DNA of 64,000 bases, taken from contig LSYV01000011.1 in the NCBI GenBank assembly GCA_001584585.1, positions 492,155-556,154 on the forward strand, given 5' to 3'. The notes beneath the pieces are model-generated. The model was not told the origin of the DNA. It made no database searches and saw only the letters and a program-made list of their open reading frames with translations. Each line of letters starts with the position of its first letter. The first letter of the stretch is position 1. The translations under genes and the position numbers were made by a program. Below, piece after piece: positions 52,119 to 64,000 of this stretch. This DNA comes from Gonium pectorale. Its lineage: Eukaryota; Chlorophyta; Chlorophyceae; Chlamydomonadales; Volvocaceae.

Positions 52119-55100
52119 TACAGGGGAGCATAGAAAACGTTAGATTTGCGCGCCTCACAACCCGTAAAGATGTGCATGTGCAGAGCTTGAAGTGCGGTCA
52201 TGCAGCACGTGGTGTGCGGTGGTCACCCTCGGGCTCATCAACTCGCGCCTGCCACCTTGCCACCTCTTTCGCAGTGGGCACGTCGACCGCAACTACTTAC
52301 TGCTGGGCAGCCGGCCGCGCGAGGCGCCCCCGCCGCGCGAGGCGCCCCCGCCGCGCGAGGCGTTGCCGACCTTGCCACCGATGGCCGCATGATGACGGCA
52401 ACCTGAGGACAGGGCACTGCAGCTGAAATGCAGGTCCGGCAATCCCAGCAATTGGCCGGGGCGCCATCGGCCCAGAAGCCGCAGCTTCGTGGCCGGCTGC
52501 AGGGCGCTTTGGCAGCCGGCGCCCCAACAATGCGCAGCCGCGCGCCAGCAAAGCCCGCAGCACGCAGGCCTGGGCAAGCTTGAAACGCACGCATCAGGGG
52601 GGCAGAGTGCTTCGCATTCAAGCCGTTGGTCGGACGTGCGAGCCCTCTCCTCGGCACCTAGCCTTGGGCGCTCACCTCGCAGCTTGCGAAGCCTCCAAGT
52701 GTTTGCAAGCTGACGCTTTGGTTTGTCAGACCCGGTCACATACTGCCGCCTCGAGGTTTCCGTCACCGTTGGCGAGATTGCCGTCCCGTGGGCCACCAAG
52801 CTGAGAAGCAGGCCGAAAGGGAGGCCCGCAAGAGTCTAGAGTGATCGTTTGGTGTCCCTGCCGCTTTAGCTGCTGGACCTTGGCACTCCGTCGTGCGCAA
52901 CGTTGGCCGCTCCAACGTTGTTGTCCTGCACGTCCCCGGCAAAGCTGTTTGCGGGCCCCGTCTGTCAATGAGGAACGCGCATTGCGAGAGCTTTATCCAT
53001 ACAGTGCTAGCGCCAGCCAAGCCTTGGGATCCGGCGAATCCAAGGTTCGCCGCCTCCCTCTCACTCAGAACGCCCGCTCCCTGTAAGGTAGCAACGGATG
53101 CGAGTCTGCTCGCCTGAGCACATGCCTGAGCTTTCTGCAACCCACGGGAGGCGGCTCCTCAGTGGTTCCCAAACCGGCGTGTGCTTGAAATGTTCCTACG
53201 ATGAAACGTCAAGGAGGAGGGAATATGGAGTGCAGCAAGCGAACAACCGACGAGAGCACAAACCCCTTCCGCGGCCATTGCCGCGCTTCGTGACCACGGC
53301 GAACACCGCATGGCCGCGCGTCGCGCACGGCGCACGGGGGGACGGTGGGCCATTGTGGGCCGCGGCGGAACAGGCAACCCCTTTCGGGACCCTGGGAAAC
53401 CGATAACTCTTTGAAGCATACACCAGACACCCTGAGGCGCAGATGCAAACCTGCTGGCCCAACGGCGCAGCGGCCCCGCAACAGAAGCACGGGGTCTGCT
53501 GGCCCCGCGCGACGGCAAGCTGGATTATTGCCAACCCAAGCAGGTTGCAGAAATGCCATTATGCAACGTCCTCACGCATTTTACCATATAACAGACAACC
53601 GTAACGGATATCCGAAGCCGGGAATCGCCCTTTGTACAAAAACTCTTCATACCTGTCATAACGCGGCAACGCCAGCGGAGGCATGGGGCTCCGCAGCACC
53701 CCGGAAGCACAGCGCTGCCGAGGGTCTCAAGCGCCGCCGCATTGCGAGCCTGGCTGCAGTGATTGCAGGCACCGCAGCCCTCCCACGCTGCGGCTCCTGC
53801 CCAGGGCCCCACTTCTGCAGCATAAGCACGGCAGGCAGCATGGCATCATCTACGGTTGCACAGTAAACCCATAGGAACACACAGGGTTTGAAAGGGCGGG
53901 GAGGACCTAAGGCTTGATATAGGCGTGCCGGCTCGCACTCACGAAACGCATTTCGCGCTTGCCTGGATCAGCGAGAAAGGGCCGAAAGGGCCTCCCTGCA
54001 TGTAGGGCAAGATGAAGCATGGGTGTTCTGGTTGTTTAAACGGACACGCATGGCACAAGCGCAAACACCGCCAGCAGTCACCACATGAGGCGGAAGCGGA
54101 AGTCACAGCGCCGTCCCACAGAATACGGTGTACGAAAGCTTATAGGTCATGAGGTATAGCCCACCCATTGTCCCCGCTGCTATACCGGCTGCAACCCTCA
54201 TCATCACCACCCAATTCCTGAACGGGCACATGTAACCCGTTTAACCAGCTCTGCATGCAAGTTTCCCATGTATTTCGTCACAAATAATTGGCCCGTCCTC
54301 AGGTTAAGCAAAGGGCGGGGCTCGGTCAAATAATGAAGAGTATACTTCCCCATACAGAGCGCATTTTCATAAATACCGGTACTCCATTGTTCATATGCGC
54401 CATGACAGTGGCACAACCCTACCTCAGACGGCGCGTTTGCCACGGCTCCAAACGTGCCCATGTCTGCCTGCTGCCAACTGTGCTACGGTGCCGTGCGGCT
54501 CGTCCTTTGTTGGCTGACGCTCACCGGCGTGATGTGCCGCATGAGTGGCGTCGGCGGCCGCCTCCTGCGGCTGTTTGTCACCGTGGATCCGCCGCCCCGC
54601 CTGGTGGCTAAGATGCCGAGCCGGCATCGCGGGGTCCCAGCAGCTGGCAGGAGTGGCTGCAGCGGCCACACAGCCCCACTAGCGCGCCTGGCTGACACCA
54701 AGCCCTCTTCGACAGCAAGCTGCGCCAGTAGGCAGGTCTAGCAGTCGGAGGGGCAGTTCGGCGACGGTGGGCTAAGATAACCTTTGACGTCAAGCGTGCG
54801 ACGCGGGGTACCGTATCCGAAGTGGCGAGTAGATGCAGCGCGTTGTAGGCATTTACCAGAGCTTGAGCACGCCAAGCGCGGCACGTATAGCGACCGATCC
54901 TTCTTCGCCCCTTTCGCTCTTGGCTGCCCTGGGCGGCTTGCTGATACCCTGCTGCACACGACAAGCAGGATCTCGTAAGCAGCTGTTAGGCCTCAAAAGA
55001 GGAGTTCGGCAAAGACAGCGCCCATGGCTTGAGTGCTTTGGACGACGCAATCTGGAGGTACAGTAAATGACAATAGCAAGCTAGCTGCCTCTGGCCGATG

Positions 55101-57870
55101 CGCTGCTTCGTCCCAGAATCTGCTGAGGTCCAGGGGCCTAGGGCCGTCCCAACTCCCAGGCCTCAGGGCACGGATACAGCCTAGCATTAGGAACGCCATA
55201 CCGTGACTGCTACCCGCGTAAGCTGCCCGCCTTCTCGGTTGGTGCGTCCCCTGGGACGTTTTCGGTGACGTGAGCACCCGAACGCCAACCACTAGCCCAA
55301 GAGCGCCCTTTCTATCCTCTATTTAGGCCCATATGCACGGGAAGCAACGCACCTGCGCGTCGGCTCGGTGCGGAGCAAGGTCGACTTACCTGACTGGGAA
55401 GAAGTGGGCAGCTAAGCACAAGCCACGTGGTATGACCCTGGTGCAGCAAGCAGATGCAAACTTAAACCTAGATACAGAGAGCGAAGCCTTGTTCCCTCGG
55501 CCGTCAGACAAGGGGGTGTCCCATTGACAGCGGGAGGTGTGGCATTGACCTGGCGATTGCAAGGATAACGCAAACAGACAAGCTTTGCAAACCTCTGGGC
55601 AGGGAACGGCAGCGGCCTTCCACTTCGGCCAGCCCCAAGGACCGGCGGGTGGAGCTGGGGCGCCTCCGCTTCCCGAGAACTCCCCGCCGGTGATGATCCC
55701 ACAAATCGTATGATAAAAACACCTTTGCAGTCAGGAAAGGACACGCCCGTGCGCAGGCTTAGAGACAGAGGGCCGTCGAGGCAAGGCATAAGCTCCAGGT
55801 ACGACCGTCCACCAAGCTCTACCATTCAATGCAGGCGAGCTCTAATATAGTGCACATTGAGAGGTGATTGGGTTGGGTCAGGTAGGGGACGCGCCTTCTT
55901 ATCACCTGTCAGTGGAACGCACAGGCGGTGACCCGTGGATGCCGCCAGAGGAGCAATGGGAACATTGAGTCTCCTAATGTATACCAGTTCAACGTTCGTG
56001 GCTACAAGTCGCTTCGATGCGAAGCGTCAAGCTTGTCCAGTCGCCCATACTTGCCAGAGACATTTGCAGACAAGGCAGACATGCATTTCAACTGCAACCA
56101 CGGTCCTTTCGGTCCCCACGGCTTGAGAAGACCCGTGTACAGCCAACGGTCACAACGTCGGGCGGTACAAACCGATGTGGAGAGCTCTTCTTCGTTCTTC
56201 CGACCCTCCCCTTCAGGCTCCCCGCCAAGCGACACAGGGTGCGGCAGGCGGACCGGCACGACCGGCGTGACGACCAGGCTCCGCCGTGCAATCATTATGT
56301 GTTAATATGTTACATGGGTACACGGCAATATCTGACACCGAAGCAAAGCAACAAGGCTACAGGGTGTTTGGGCGGACGGCGCGGGTCGCATCGGTCGGTC
56401 AGGCTGCGGCGACAGCCATTGTCATAGTTAATCGCATATAACTGTAAATACTGTCTGTACAAGTGCACAGCGTTGCTGTCGGCACCCGAGGCTGCAAAGT
56501 TCCGGGTTCCAAGTTCTTGGATCAGAGCAGAGGCCCCTTGAGCTCGTATCGGTTTGACAAAGTGACGTTTGCAGTGCTACACATGGCCTCTGCGGGTCTT
56601 TCGTGCCTACTCCTGCAGTTGATTACTAACCATGCCGGCCACGCGAGAGCAGCGACGTGTTACTGGTTCGCAAATACACCCGTGGATTCAGTATGCATGC
56701 CCACGGACCCACAGGGGCCAGAATGTAACTGGGCTGGCCCCTCAGGAACGGGAATGGCCGACTCTGTCTTCTCGTAACCATCGCCGTGGTGCGTTCCAAA
56801 GCACGTGTGCGCGCCCCGGAGTGCAGGCGGGTTGAGCAGACGCAATGAGCTCTGAGTCCGGTTTATCAGTTCCGCGCAGGGGAACCCCTGGTTCCGCGCT
56901 TCCGCCTTCTCCCCTGCTTCCGCCATAACGCGCCATACTGCGTGCAAAAGCCAGTGTGTGCCTGCGTGCTCATTTCCCCTGTCGCCGATGGGAGGGGCCG
57001 GAGCTTGCGACGATTGCAACATCGCCCGTTAATGCCCCTATTGGTACCCGTTCGTACGCACAGCACGCACGGTACAGCATGGCGCAAACGGGCTAATGCT
57101 CGTCCTCGCAGATTTCCTCGCCAGTGCTCTACTTTCAGGCACGCCAGGTCAACGGAAAGCAGGAAGAGGAAAGCCATATATATGGACATAAGCCCGATTC
57201 GCACACAACACGCTTCAACGAGGAGCGTGCTCTGGCTCTTCTGGCTATACAAAGGCCGACATAGCGCACGGATAAGAAGGTAGCGCCGGGCTTGCCGGGC
57301 AATTTAAGAGGACCGCGTCCCGTACAATTTCACACTGTTCGCGCTACTGAACTCGCGGGCACGTTGCTGACCGCTACGGACCGCTGCGCCTCCTCAGGTA
57401 CAGCTGGCGTTCAATCAAACTGAGCACCGGGCTTGTGCTGTGATGCCCGCTCGAGCATGGCAGCCACATACTCCAGAATGCCCTCAACTGACACGTACGC
57501 CAGGCGGGGAATCTTGCATACACGCCGTAGCAATGAGTGCTCGCAGTGTCCGCAATGCACCGCTTCGGCCGCAACGGTTGTGCATCCTATGCACTCCGCT
57601 GACCGCGGACAATAAAGACGTCTTCAAACGAGGGTCCATCGGAAACGCGCAGCACCTGCACGCATGGCTTGCAGCGCGCGCCGCTCACACGCTCTTCACT
57701 CATGCTCATGTCTCTGACTGTACCATCGCCACAACACTACAGGCGTCTAGCAAAATCCGGGTGTACGAGGTACTCCCGCTCCACACGCGTTTACCGGCAG
57801 CATGTACAAGGGTCTTGTGTACTGCACCGTTGTTCGATACAAGTATGAAACGGGGGCGAGCTCCTGTTGC
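52119..57870. other. gene-poor region with no supported gene
   Basis: Nearly 5.8 kb, the largest empty stretch of the window. Open frames are short and lack family motifs. The best remaining candidate is a minus-strand exon at 55825-55742 (MVELGGRSYLELMPCLDGPL start) with a usable donor, but I could not join it to a second exon in phase. No transposon ends, poly(A) tract, tRNA or rRNA was recognised. Confidence 0.5.
52315..52362. repeat. 18-bp tandem repeat, 2.7 copies
   Basis: The unit CCGCGCGAGGCGCCCCCG is repeated exactly, with a partial third copy. It is entirely G/C apart from one A per unit and lies just upstream of the SET gene start. Confidence 0.9.
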
Positions 57871-59148
57871 CTAGAAACCGAAGAACGTCACAGCCGTCAC
57901 AACCACGGACAGCGGGACTGTGATGTTGTCAGCCTCCAGCGGCAGTGACTCCACGATCGTGCCCACAAGAGCGCTTAGCAGGCAGCCCGCTAGCAGCTCC
58001 AGGTCGCCAACGGGCCGGGCAAACAAGCCTAAGTGCCTGAACAAGAACGTGTACAGGATAGCCCCAAGCGAGCCAGCTACCAAGCAAGCCGTGGTGCCCG
58101 CCCAGGTCTGCAGGAGCGCCAACGGACCAAGAAGGGCTGCGTGTTAGAACTTGGTACGCGATTGTGGCCAGGGACGATCGCCTGCCATCTCCCGGGGTCT
58201 ACAATCCCCCGGGAGGACCAAAGGGTGTTGACAGATACGACCGCCGAGCATCTATTTTAAGGTCAGAACCATCAACCCACGCCGCGTACCTTGTTCCTGT
58301 TATGCCACAATCGCATGATGGCGTGCCGCCCGACAAGCTCTGCTACGCCGTCCCCGAAGCACAAGATAGCAACCGCGGCTACTCCTGCTGGCGAAGCTCT
58401 CCAAAATACGACGGTCAGCAGGACGTGCACCGTGCCGTACAGCAGAGGACCTGTCAAGAGCTCCTGTCTACGGCCGCTACGCTGCAGCATGAAACAAGCA
58501 GCCCACAGGATGGCGGGGGCATTAGCTCTGCAGGGCTAAGTTACAGCATTCGGGCGGAAGGCGGAGCCAAGAGGTCTCTCCTGTCGCATCCCCGCGCCGC
58601 CCGACGATCATGCATAGGATTTGCTATATCCCCTAGTCGCTATACACCTACCGTGGCGCTGTGGACTAGGGGCCCAAGAGGTACGATGCCTGTCCCGACG
58701 AGGGCGAAGACGACAGTTGCAAGGTACGGCACTGATGCGCACAGGTACCGTGCGTAGGCAGCGTCACTGTACAGCGGCCAGTGCAGCACATAGGTGCCAC
58801 CCATGCCTGGGGGACAGAACACTGAGTGAGAGGGAAAGGTGCCACTTGGCCCGCCCAGCATACTTGCACGTGGCGTCCTGTGAACTGGTGGCCTATGTTT
58901 CCCGTGCCGCTGATCCTGTCATGACGAGAGTGTTCGGGCCCAGCACGTGGGGCTGCTCTGTACGCCGGACCCGGCAAACCCGGAGGACCGCTGCTGTGCT
59001 CACCGATGTGCAAGGCCTTGCGGGTGATGATTTTGTCTACCCTTCCAGTTCTGCCTGCTAGGAGAGCCAAAGCGAGCACTAGCCCGGCTACGCAAGCAGT
59101 CTGGAGAAATGCAATCCAATCGGCGGATGACACGGCTCCGAGCGCCAT
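57871..59148 (-). CDS. phytol/farnesol kinase family protein (VTE5/FOLK-like)
   Basis: Four phase-consistent exons, minus strand: 59148-59004, 58806-58652, 58481-58290, 58107-57871; 242 residues, all helices hydrophobic. Family features in order: first membrane helix (ACVAGLVLALALLAG), RKALHIGMGGTYVLHWPLYS, ARYLCASVPYLATVVFAL, RSGRRQELLTGPLLYGTVHV, CFGDGVAELVGRH and NRNKTWAGTTACLVAGSLGA. The CFGDGVAELVGR loop and NK(T/S)xAG motif are hallmarks of CTP-dependent polyprenol kinases. Plant VTE5 and FOLK phosphorylate phytol and farnesol. No obvious plastid transit peptide is seen, so an ER form acting on farnesol or a dolichol-like substrate is at least as likely as phytol kinase. The gene is head-to-head with the cNMP gene, 251 bp apart. 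Confidence 0.85.
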
Positions 59149-59399
59149 TGTTGAGGCACTGAGCGTAGATGCAAGCCGGTACGCTACCCATCTGCCGATC
59201 AGCCCTCACTGACATTCCCTCCTCTGACTGTACAAACCGACACTAACCGCTTCACGCCTTTCAGCCCTTCCAGTATGTGAGCATACATGCACGCACTACC
59301 TTTTGCGGTGGCTCTAAACATGAGACTTGGGAGTGTTGCATTGCGGCTCCCGCTAGCCCATGCCCCGCCCGCTACGGGACAGCGCAAACAGGCTTAGAC
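59149..59399. promoter_or_regulatory. 251-bp bidirectional promoter
   Basis: Two start codons facing away from each other are separated by only 251 bp. Both promoters and 5' UTRs must fit here unless non-coding exons overlap the neighbouring gene. No clear TATA element is seen. Confidence 0.4.
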
Positions 59400-62300
59400 A
59401 TGGATATAATCGACCAAATCCATATTCCGAGCTTTGAGAGGGATAGGAAAGCGAACTTCCGGCGCAATTTTGCTATCGCGGCGGGCTGTGTGGGCCTCTT
59501 CTACGCACTTGAGCAGTACAACGGCAGCGTCTCGAGGACATGGAAGTCCGTTCGCAGGTGAGGGTGCACTGCTGTGCAAATCGTCAAGTAGGGCTCTTTC
59601 CGTGACAGCTCACGCTATTACGCCACACTCGCGGCTACTGAAGGGGTGTCACAGCTGCAATTGCGGCATGGCTCGAGGACCACGGCGGATTTCCCCTCTT
59701 CTCCTTGGACGGTGGGTAGCGTGCCAGGGGCGCGTGAAACCCCGGCCTACTTCGCCCGCCAAAGCAACTTGTACACGTTGTCCTGGATATCGACAGGGGA
59801 AGAACCACCGCCGCTCACTCCAAGCGTTCTGGACATAAACGGTCTCTGCGGACCGCGCCTGTCACATGACGGGGGCGCCAGTGCCGCAGCAGCCGCCCTG
59901 CTGGCGGTGCGTCAGCAGCGGGAGCAGGCAGCGTTGGCGGCCATGCAAGCAGCGACGTCAGGATTTGACCCAGCTGACCCTCATGGTGGTTCCGGCGGGA
60001 CTGCGCACTTTGCAAGGTGCGGGGACCGAGGTGGCCGTGTCGCGCTAACGGGCTGCCCACCCGACACATCCGTCATTGCGGGTCATTACCTGGATACTCT
60101 CCAGGCGGCTGTACCCTGTACGGGGAAGGCTTGAGCAAAGGCTTGGGGAAAAGACATGCATGCCCCTGGTCGCTTGGGGGCCGCTCCGCAGAGGGGATGG
60201 CGGGGCGCAGGACGCGGACTCCTTGTACACAATATCTGCAACCAGCGCAGTATCCCCAACGCCTTTCAAACTCGACCTTGACTGTCACCTCTTGAACGCA
60301 GCAATGCCGATACGCCCAACTTCTTCCAGTCTACCAAGTTCTTCGCGTGCCTGGATGTGGACGAGGCCAGGGAGCTGTTCAGGTCGACCAAGAGGGTAGG
60401 CATTCACGGCCGGTCTTCAAACTTTGGGCTGCGGAATTAGGACATGCCGCGAATTCCTGTTAGCCCAGAGGAAGCGCTGCTATGCACGGGTCACTCGTGT
60501 TGCCCCTCCTGAATTAGTTGGACTGATCCCGCCCTGCGCGACACGCCGCCTTCTGTCAGGTGTCCCTGGCGCCGCACGAAGTGCTGTTCCGGAGCGGCGA
60601 CCCCTCGGACAGCGGCATCTTCATCGTGCTGCACGGCACGCTGGGGGTGTTCCTGGAGGAGCCCGACCGCAGCGCGCCGCCTATACACGCAAACACGCTG
60701 CGGTGGGAGTCCGATGCTGCCGGTTGCCGCTGAACGGTTGTTGTGGCTGGTCGCTGGGGTGTTACGGGATGGAGCTGGCATTTGTGTTGTGGCATGGTTG
60801 ACCCGCAATGGCTTTGCCCCAACAGCTCTGTGCCCTCGGCCTGCAGGAGTGGTGAGAGCGTGGGCGACCTCGACGTGGTGGACGGCGCAGCGAGAACCGT
60901 CAGCTGCATGGCGCTGGAGGTGCGGGCCCACGGGTCGGGTGGTGGTGGTGGTGGGAGAAACCGTCCGGGAGCGGCCGCATTCCTGCGTAGCACCTGGAGT
61001 CGGGAGTGGATCTTCTTTATTGACAGCCGCCCGCCGCAGCGTGAGAAGGTTTGCCGCTTACGTCATGCGCCCGCGTGCCAAGTCTGGGCCCATGCCGCTC
61101 GCTCGACTTGACCCCAGAGCTCTTCGTTCGCGACCCCCCTCCTGCAGTCCGGCTGCACGCTGGTCAACGTACCCCGCGAGCTGTTCATGGACTTCGTGCG
61201 AAGCCACCCGCGGGCGCTTATGCTCTACCTGCAGCAGGCGAGTCTGGGGGCACACGATGAAAGTCAGTGTGCCGGCGCCTCAAGATGGGGCAGCGCGAGA
61301 TCTTTGTGCGGGGGGGGCAGCGTGCAAAGAGCGGGGGGACTGCGGACGTAAGGATGCGGGGGGAGCACCCAAAGTAGCATGGGCACCTAGGGTGGCATGT
61401 AAAACCCGACAACTTCTACAAGTGGCTCGTGCCTCTGCTCTTTCAGGGTCTCGCGCGCCTGTGGCGTGTGGCGCACTTCGTGCTGGCGGACTTCCTGCAG
61501 CTGCAGCTGTACCGCCCCAAGAAGGCGGGGGAGGGTGGTCTGGGGGACGGCGTTCCACAGGGCGTGCCGCCGCTGCCGCGCCGCACTCTGTCAAACCTGT
61601 TCGGCCACGAGCGGGGAACGCAGACCGAGGAGGCGCAGTCAGTGCCGCCCTCGCCGCCGCCCTCACCTCCGGCAGAGGTGGAGGGCCGGCGAAGGGCGGC
61701 TGCCGCTGCTGCCGCGAGCGGCGGCAGTGGCTCTGCGGCGGACGGTGGCGCGCCTGCGGATGAGCTGCCGCGGCCGGCCGTTGCTTTCACCAGCAATGAC
61801 AGCGGCAGCAGGAGCGGCCGCGGCGTTGCGAAGGCTTCTGCCGCGGCCGCGGCGACGGCAGCGGAGGCCCAACCCGGCGAGCTTTGGGACTGCGAAGCTG
61901 CAGCGCCCTCGGGCGCCACGCCTCACCCGTCCTTTGTGGAGCCGGCGCCAGCTGCCGCATCAACGCCTACCTTCAATGAGCTGCTGGCCTCGGCCGCTGC
62001 GTCCGCACGAACGCGGGGCGCGGGTGGCCCAAACCACGGGCCGCTGCGCCACGATCCGACGAAGGACGGCAGCACCAAGGCAGCGATGGCTGCGGCGGCG
62101 CTGCTGGCCAATGTGCCACAACCGCCGCAGCCCGGCGCTTCTGCAGGAACCTTTGGCGCCGGAGGAAGGTCTGCGGAAAGCAGTGCCCCGTCGGCGAGTG
62201 CGGCTGTAACGGCCGTGGCCGATGCTGCTGCAAGTCAGCCGGGAGCGCTGGGGCCGACGCCTGATGCGGCAACACCTGCTGGCGGACGCGGACAACCGTC

Positions 62301-64000
62301 TGAGGGCGCAACGGTGTCTGCTGCGGTGCCAGTCGCAACGTCAGCGCCTCACGCTGTGCCGGTGTCCATGCCGCGCCCGGCGTTTATGACGTCCCCGCGT
62401 AAAGAGGAGCCAGCCCCGCGCCCGGAGGTGGGCAAGCGGTTGGTTGGGTACGGGCACAAGACCGGAGGCGAAGGCTCCAGGCTAAGCCTGGACGCCCTCA
62501 CCCTGTTGAGCCAGTGCATGTGTTTGTTATGCTCGGTGGGTGTATGTAATCCATCCGGTTTCCCACTGGACTGCCTCAGGGCCCTGTTTGCCGCCGCCTG
62601 CCGCCGGACCGTTCACAGTCCCTGCGCCGCTCCTTTGTCCTTGGAGCGCGGGCGTGCCTGGCGGCTGGCTGGGACGTGATCGACGTGGAGGAGGCGGCCT
62701 TCGGAGACATAGTATGGAGTACTCTGTCGGGTCAGTGAGTGGGCTAATGCCATACATGGGCAGGGGCCGAGGCCGGTGGGGGGCAGCTGCGCATCGCCAA
62801 GGTCAGTCAGCACACCTAAGGGCGCACAACACAATGCTGACGAGGCCAGCTGTCTGTTACGACCACGCTACTCTATACCCAGTTGTGGCGTATCGCTGTG
62901 TCGCTGTGTTGCTTGCCTTACTACCGCCGCAAACCCTGGGAAATGCATCCGCAGATCCTCGCTCCGGTGTTGGCATCCAGCTGCCGCTGGCGGCGGGCGG
63001 CATGCTGCAGGTGAGGCTGCAGCACACTGCGGCGCATGCTTGTTTGAGGCAGACCTTCCTTCTAGCGCGCTCTGTTTACAGAAGTCCAGCTATCGAGCAG
63101 GCAGCACCCGCGCGCCCGCCCGCTGCATCCTCTCGCCCCCGCCCGTGCTTGCCCTCGTGCGTGCCCCACGAGCTCGTCTATTCCGAATGAGATCCGGTGT
63201 TCGTGACGCGACCCGTCCCCTTCCTGACTGCCCATCCCCCGCAGGACATGGACTGGGCGTGCGGCTGCTTCTACCTGCTGCTGGACGGCCACCTGCTGGC
63301 GGAGAGGCCGGCCTGCCCGCCAGGAGGGGGCGCGCCGGAGGAGTCGGCGGCGGGCGCGGCGGGGGCGGGGCCGGGCCCCGGCGCGGCGCCCTTGCTGGAG
63401 AGCGGCCTCATCTCGCCGGGTGGGCGCGGGGTCGGGAGGGGGGCTCGCGAACGCGGGCTATGAGGAACTCAGGGTACGTGTGTCTGCGGACCTACACCTC
63501 CCCAGGTAGTCCTGTGTCCAGCTGCCCTATGCCACCTTGATTCCCTGACGGCATGTCCTCCTCCGGCCCGCTTGCCCCGGCCGAGCAGGCAGCCTCATCA
63601 GCTGTGCTGCATTCCTGTCCTCCACCGCGGCCCGCTGCAAAGTGGTGGCGTTGGAGCCGTGCAGGCTGGTGGCCTTCTCTTGGCAGGTGGGGAAGGTGGC
63701 ACCGGACCTTCAGGCCCCAACTTCACTTAGTGTGCTTCTGTCGCCTCGCCTCGCGCTTCATCCCTCGCATCCGTAGCACGAAGCAGTGGCGGCTTGACGC
63801 CAGGCCCTAGCCGCCGCGCGCACTCACACCCCGGCGCTCCGCCCCTCACCCATAAGACGCTCGAGGCGCTCCTGGCCGAGCAGCCCGACCTGCTGCTGCG
63901 GCTGCTGGTGGCGGCCAGCGCGGCGCTGGGGCCCGTCATCCGCCGCTTCATCAGCCTGGGGCTCAACCGAGTGTGGCTCGAATCGGGAGACGTGGCGTAC
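59400..64000 (+). CDS. membrane protein with tandem cyclic-nucleotide-binding domains, NTE/PNPLA6-like candidate; 3' end outside window
   Basis: Twelve phase-consistent exons so far: 59400-59557, 59678-60016, 60302-60395, 60560-60702, 60847-60919, 61148-61237, 61447-62427, 62580-62730, 62955-63010, 63245-63419, 63589-63686, 63857-64000 (open); 834 residues. A membrane segment (FAIAAGCVGLFYAL, about 24-37) is followed by a first cNMP-binding domain at about 175-310 (FFACLDVDEARELF, VLFRSGDPSDSGIFIVLHG, GESVGDLDVVDGAARTV). A 300-residue Ala/Pro/Ser linker comes next. A second domain runs from about 630 (FYLLLDGHLLAE, GSLISCAAFLSSTAARC, LEALLAEQPDLLLRLL). The last residues (NRVWLESGDVAY) look like the entry to a third. 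A membrane helix plus serial cNMP domains is the N-terminal plan of neuropathy target esterase, whose patatin domain would lie beyond the window; this part is inferred. The intron 61238-61446 is GC-AG. Confidence 0.7.

Overview
This is nuclear DNA from a green alga, most likely a volvocine chlorophyte (the Chlamydomonas / Gonium / Volvox group). The reasons are many short exons split by short GT-AG introns, Ala/Gln/Pro-rich low-complexity stretches, TGTAA-type poly(A) signals downstream of several stops, and a gene set with cilium-type proteins and algal enzymes. There are no bacterial operons or ribosome binding sites. I rebuilt gene models by hand. Splice sites were accepted only when reading phase stayed consistent from exon to exon, so most exon ends given here are checked by phase but not by cDNA.

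Layout, left to right: (1) 847-11166 (+), a 23-exon gene for a very large Pro/Gln-rich and coiled-coil protein that resembles the ciliary transition-fibre protein FBF1. (2) 11828-14479 (-), a multi-exon gene with a tyrosine-recombinase/Ndc10-like core and a helical C-terminal part; a 20-N assembly gap flanked by identical 161-bp copies lies just upstream. (3) 15979-17702 (-), a SHIPPO/STPG (PGP-repeat) ciliary-type protein. (4) 19568-23306 (-), an R2R3-MYB transcription factor. (5) 23939-25365 (-), a small ankyrin-repeat protein. (6) 26125-28222 (+), a VTT (TVP38/TMEM64) membrane protein. (7) 29724-32590 (-), a membrane-anchored cyclophilin. (8) 34211-35491 (+), an intronless AP-1 mu adaptin. 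(9) 36429-37839 (-), a glycine-zipper protein of unknown role. (10) 38176-43511 (-), cytosolic-type glutathione reductase, 14 exons. (11) 43820-47370 (+), galactose mutarotase. (12) 48810-52118 (-), a divergent SET-domain protein. (13) 57871-59148 (-), a phytol/farnesol-kinase family membrane enzyme. (14) 59400 to beyond 64000 (+), a protein with a membrane segment and at least two cyclic-nucleotide-binding domains, cut by the window end.

The genes do not form one pathway. Shared themes are two cilium-type proteins near the left end and four head-to-head pairs (ankyrin/VTT, cyclophilin/AP1M, GR/mutarotase, polyprenol-type kinase/cNMP), two of them with under 310 bp between start codons. The AP1M and glycine-zipper genes are tail-to-tail and appear to share one two-way poly(A) element. 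At least five introns use GC-AG rather than GT-AG borders. The stretch 52.1-57.9 kb has no gene I could support.
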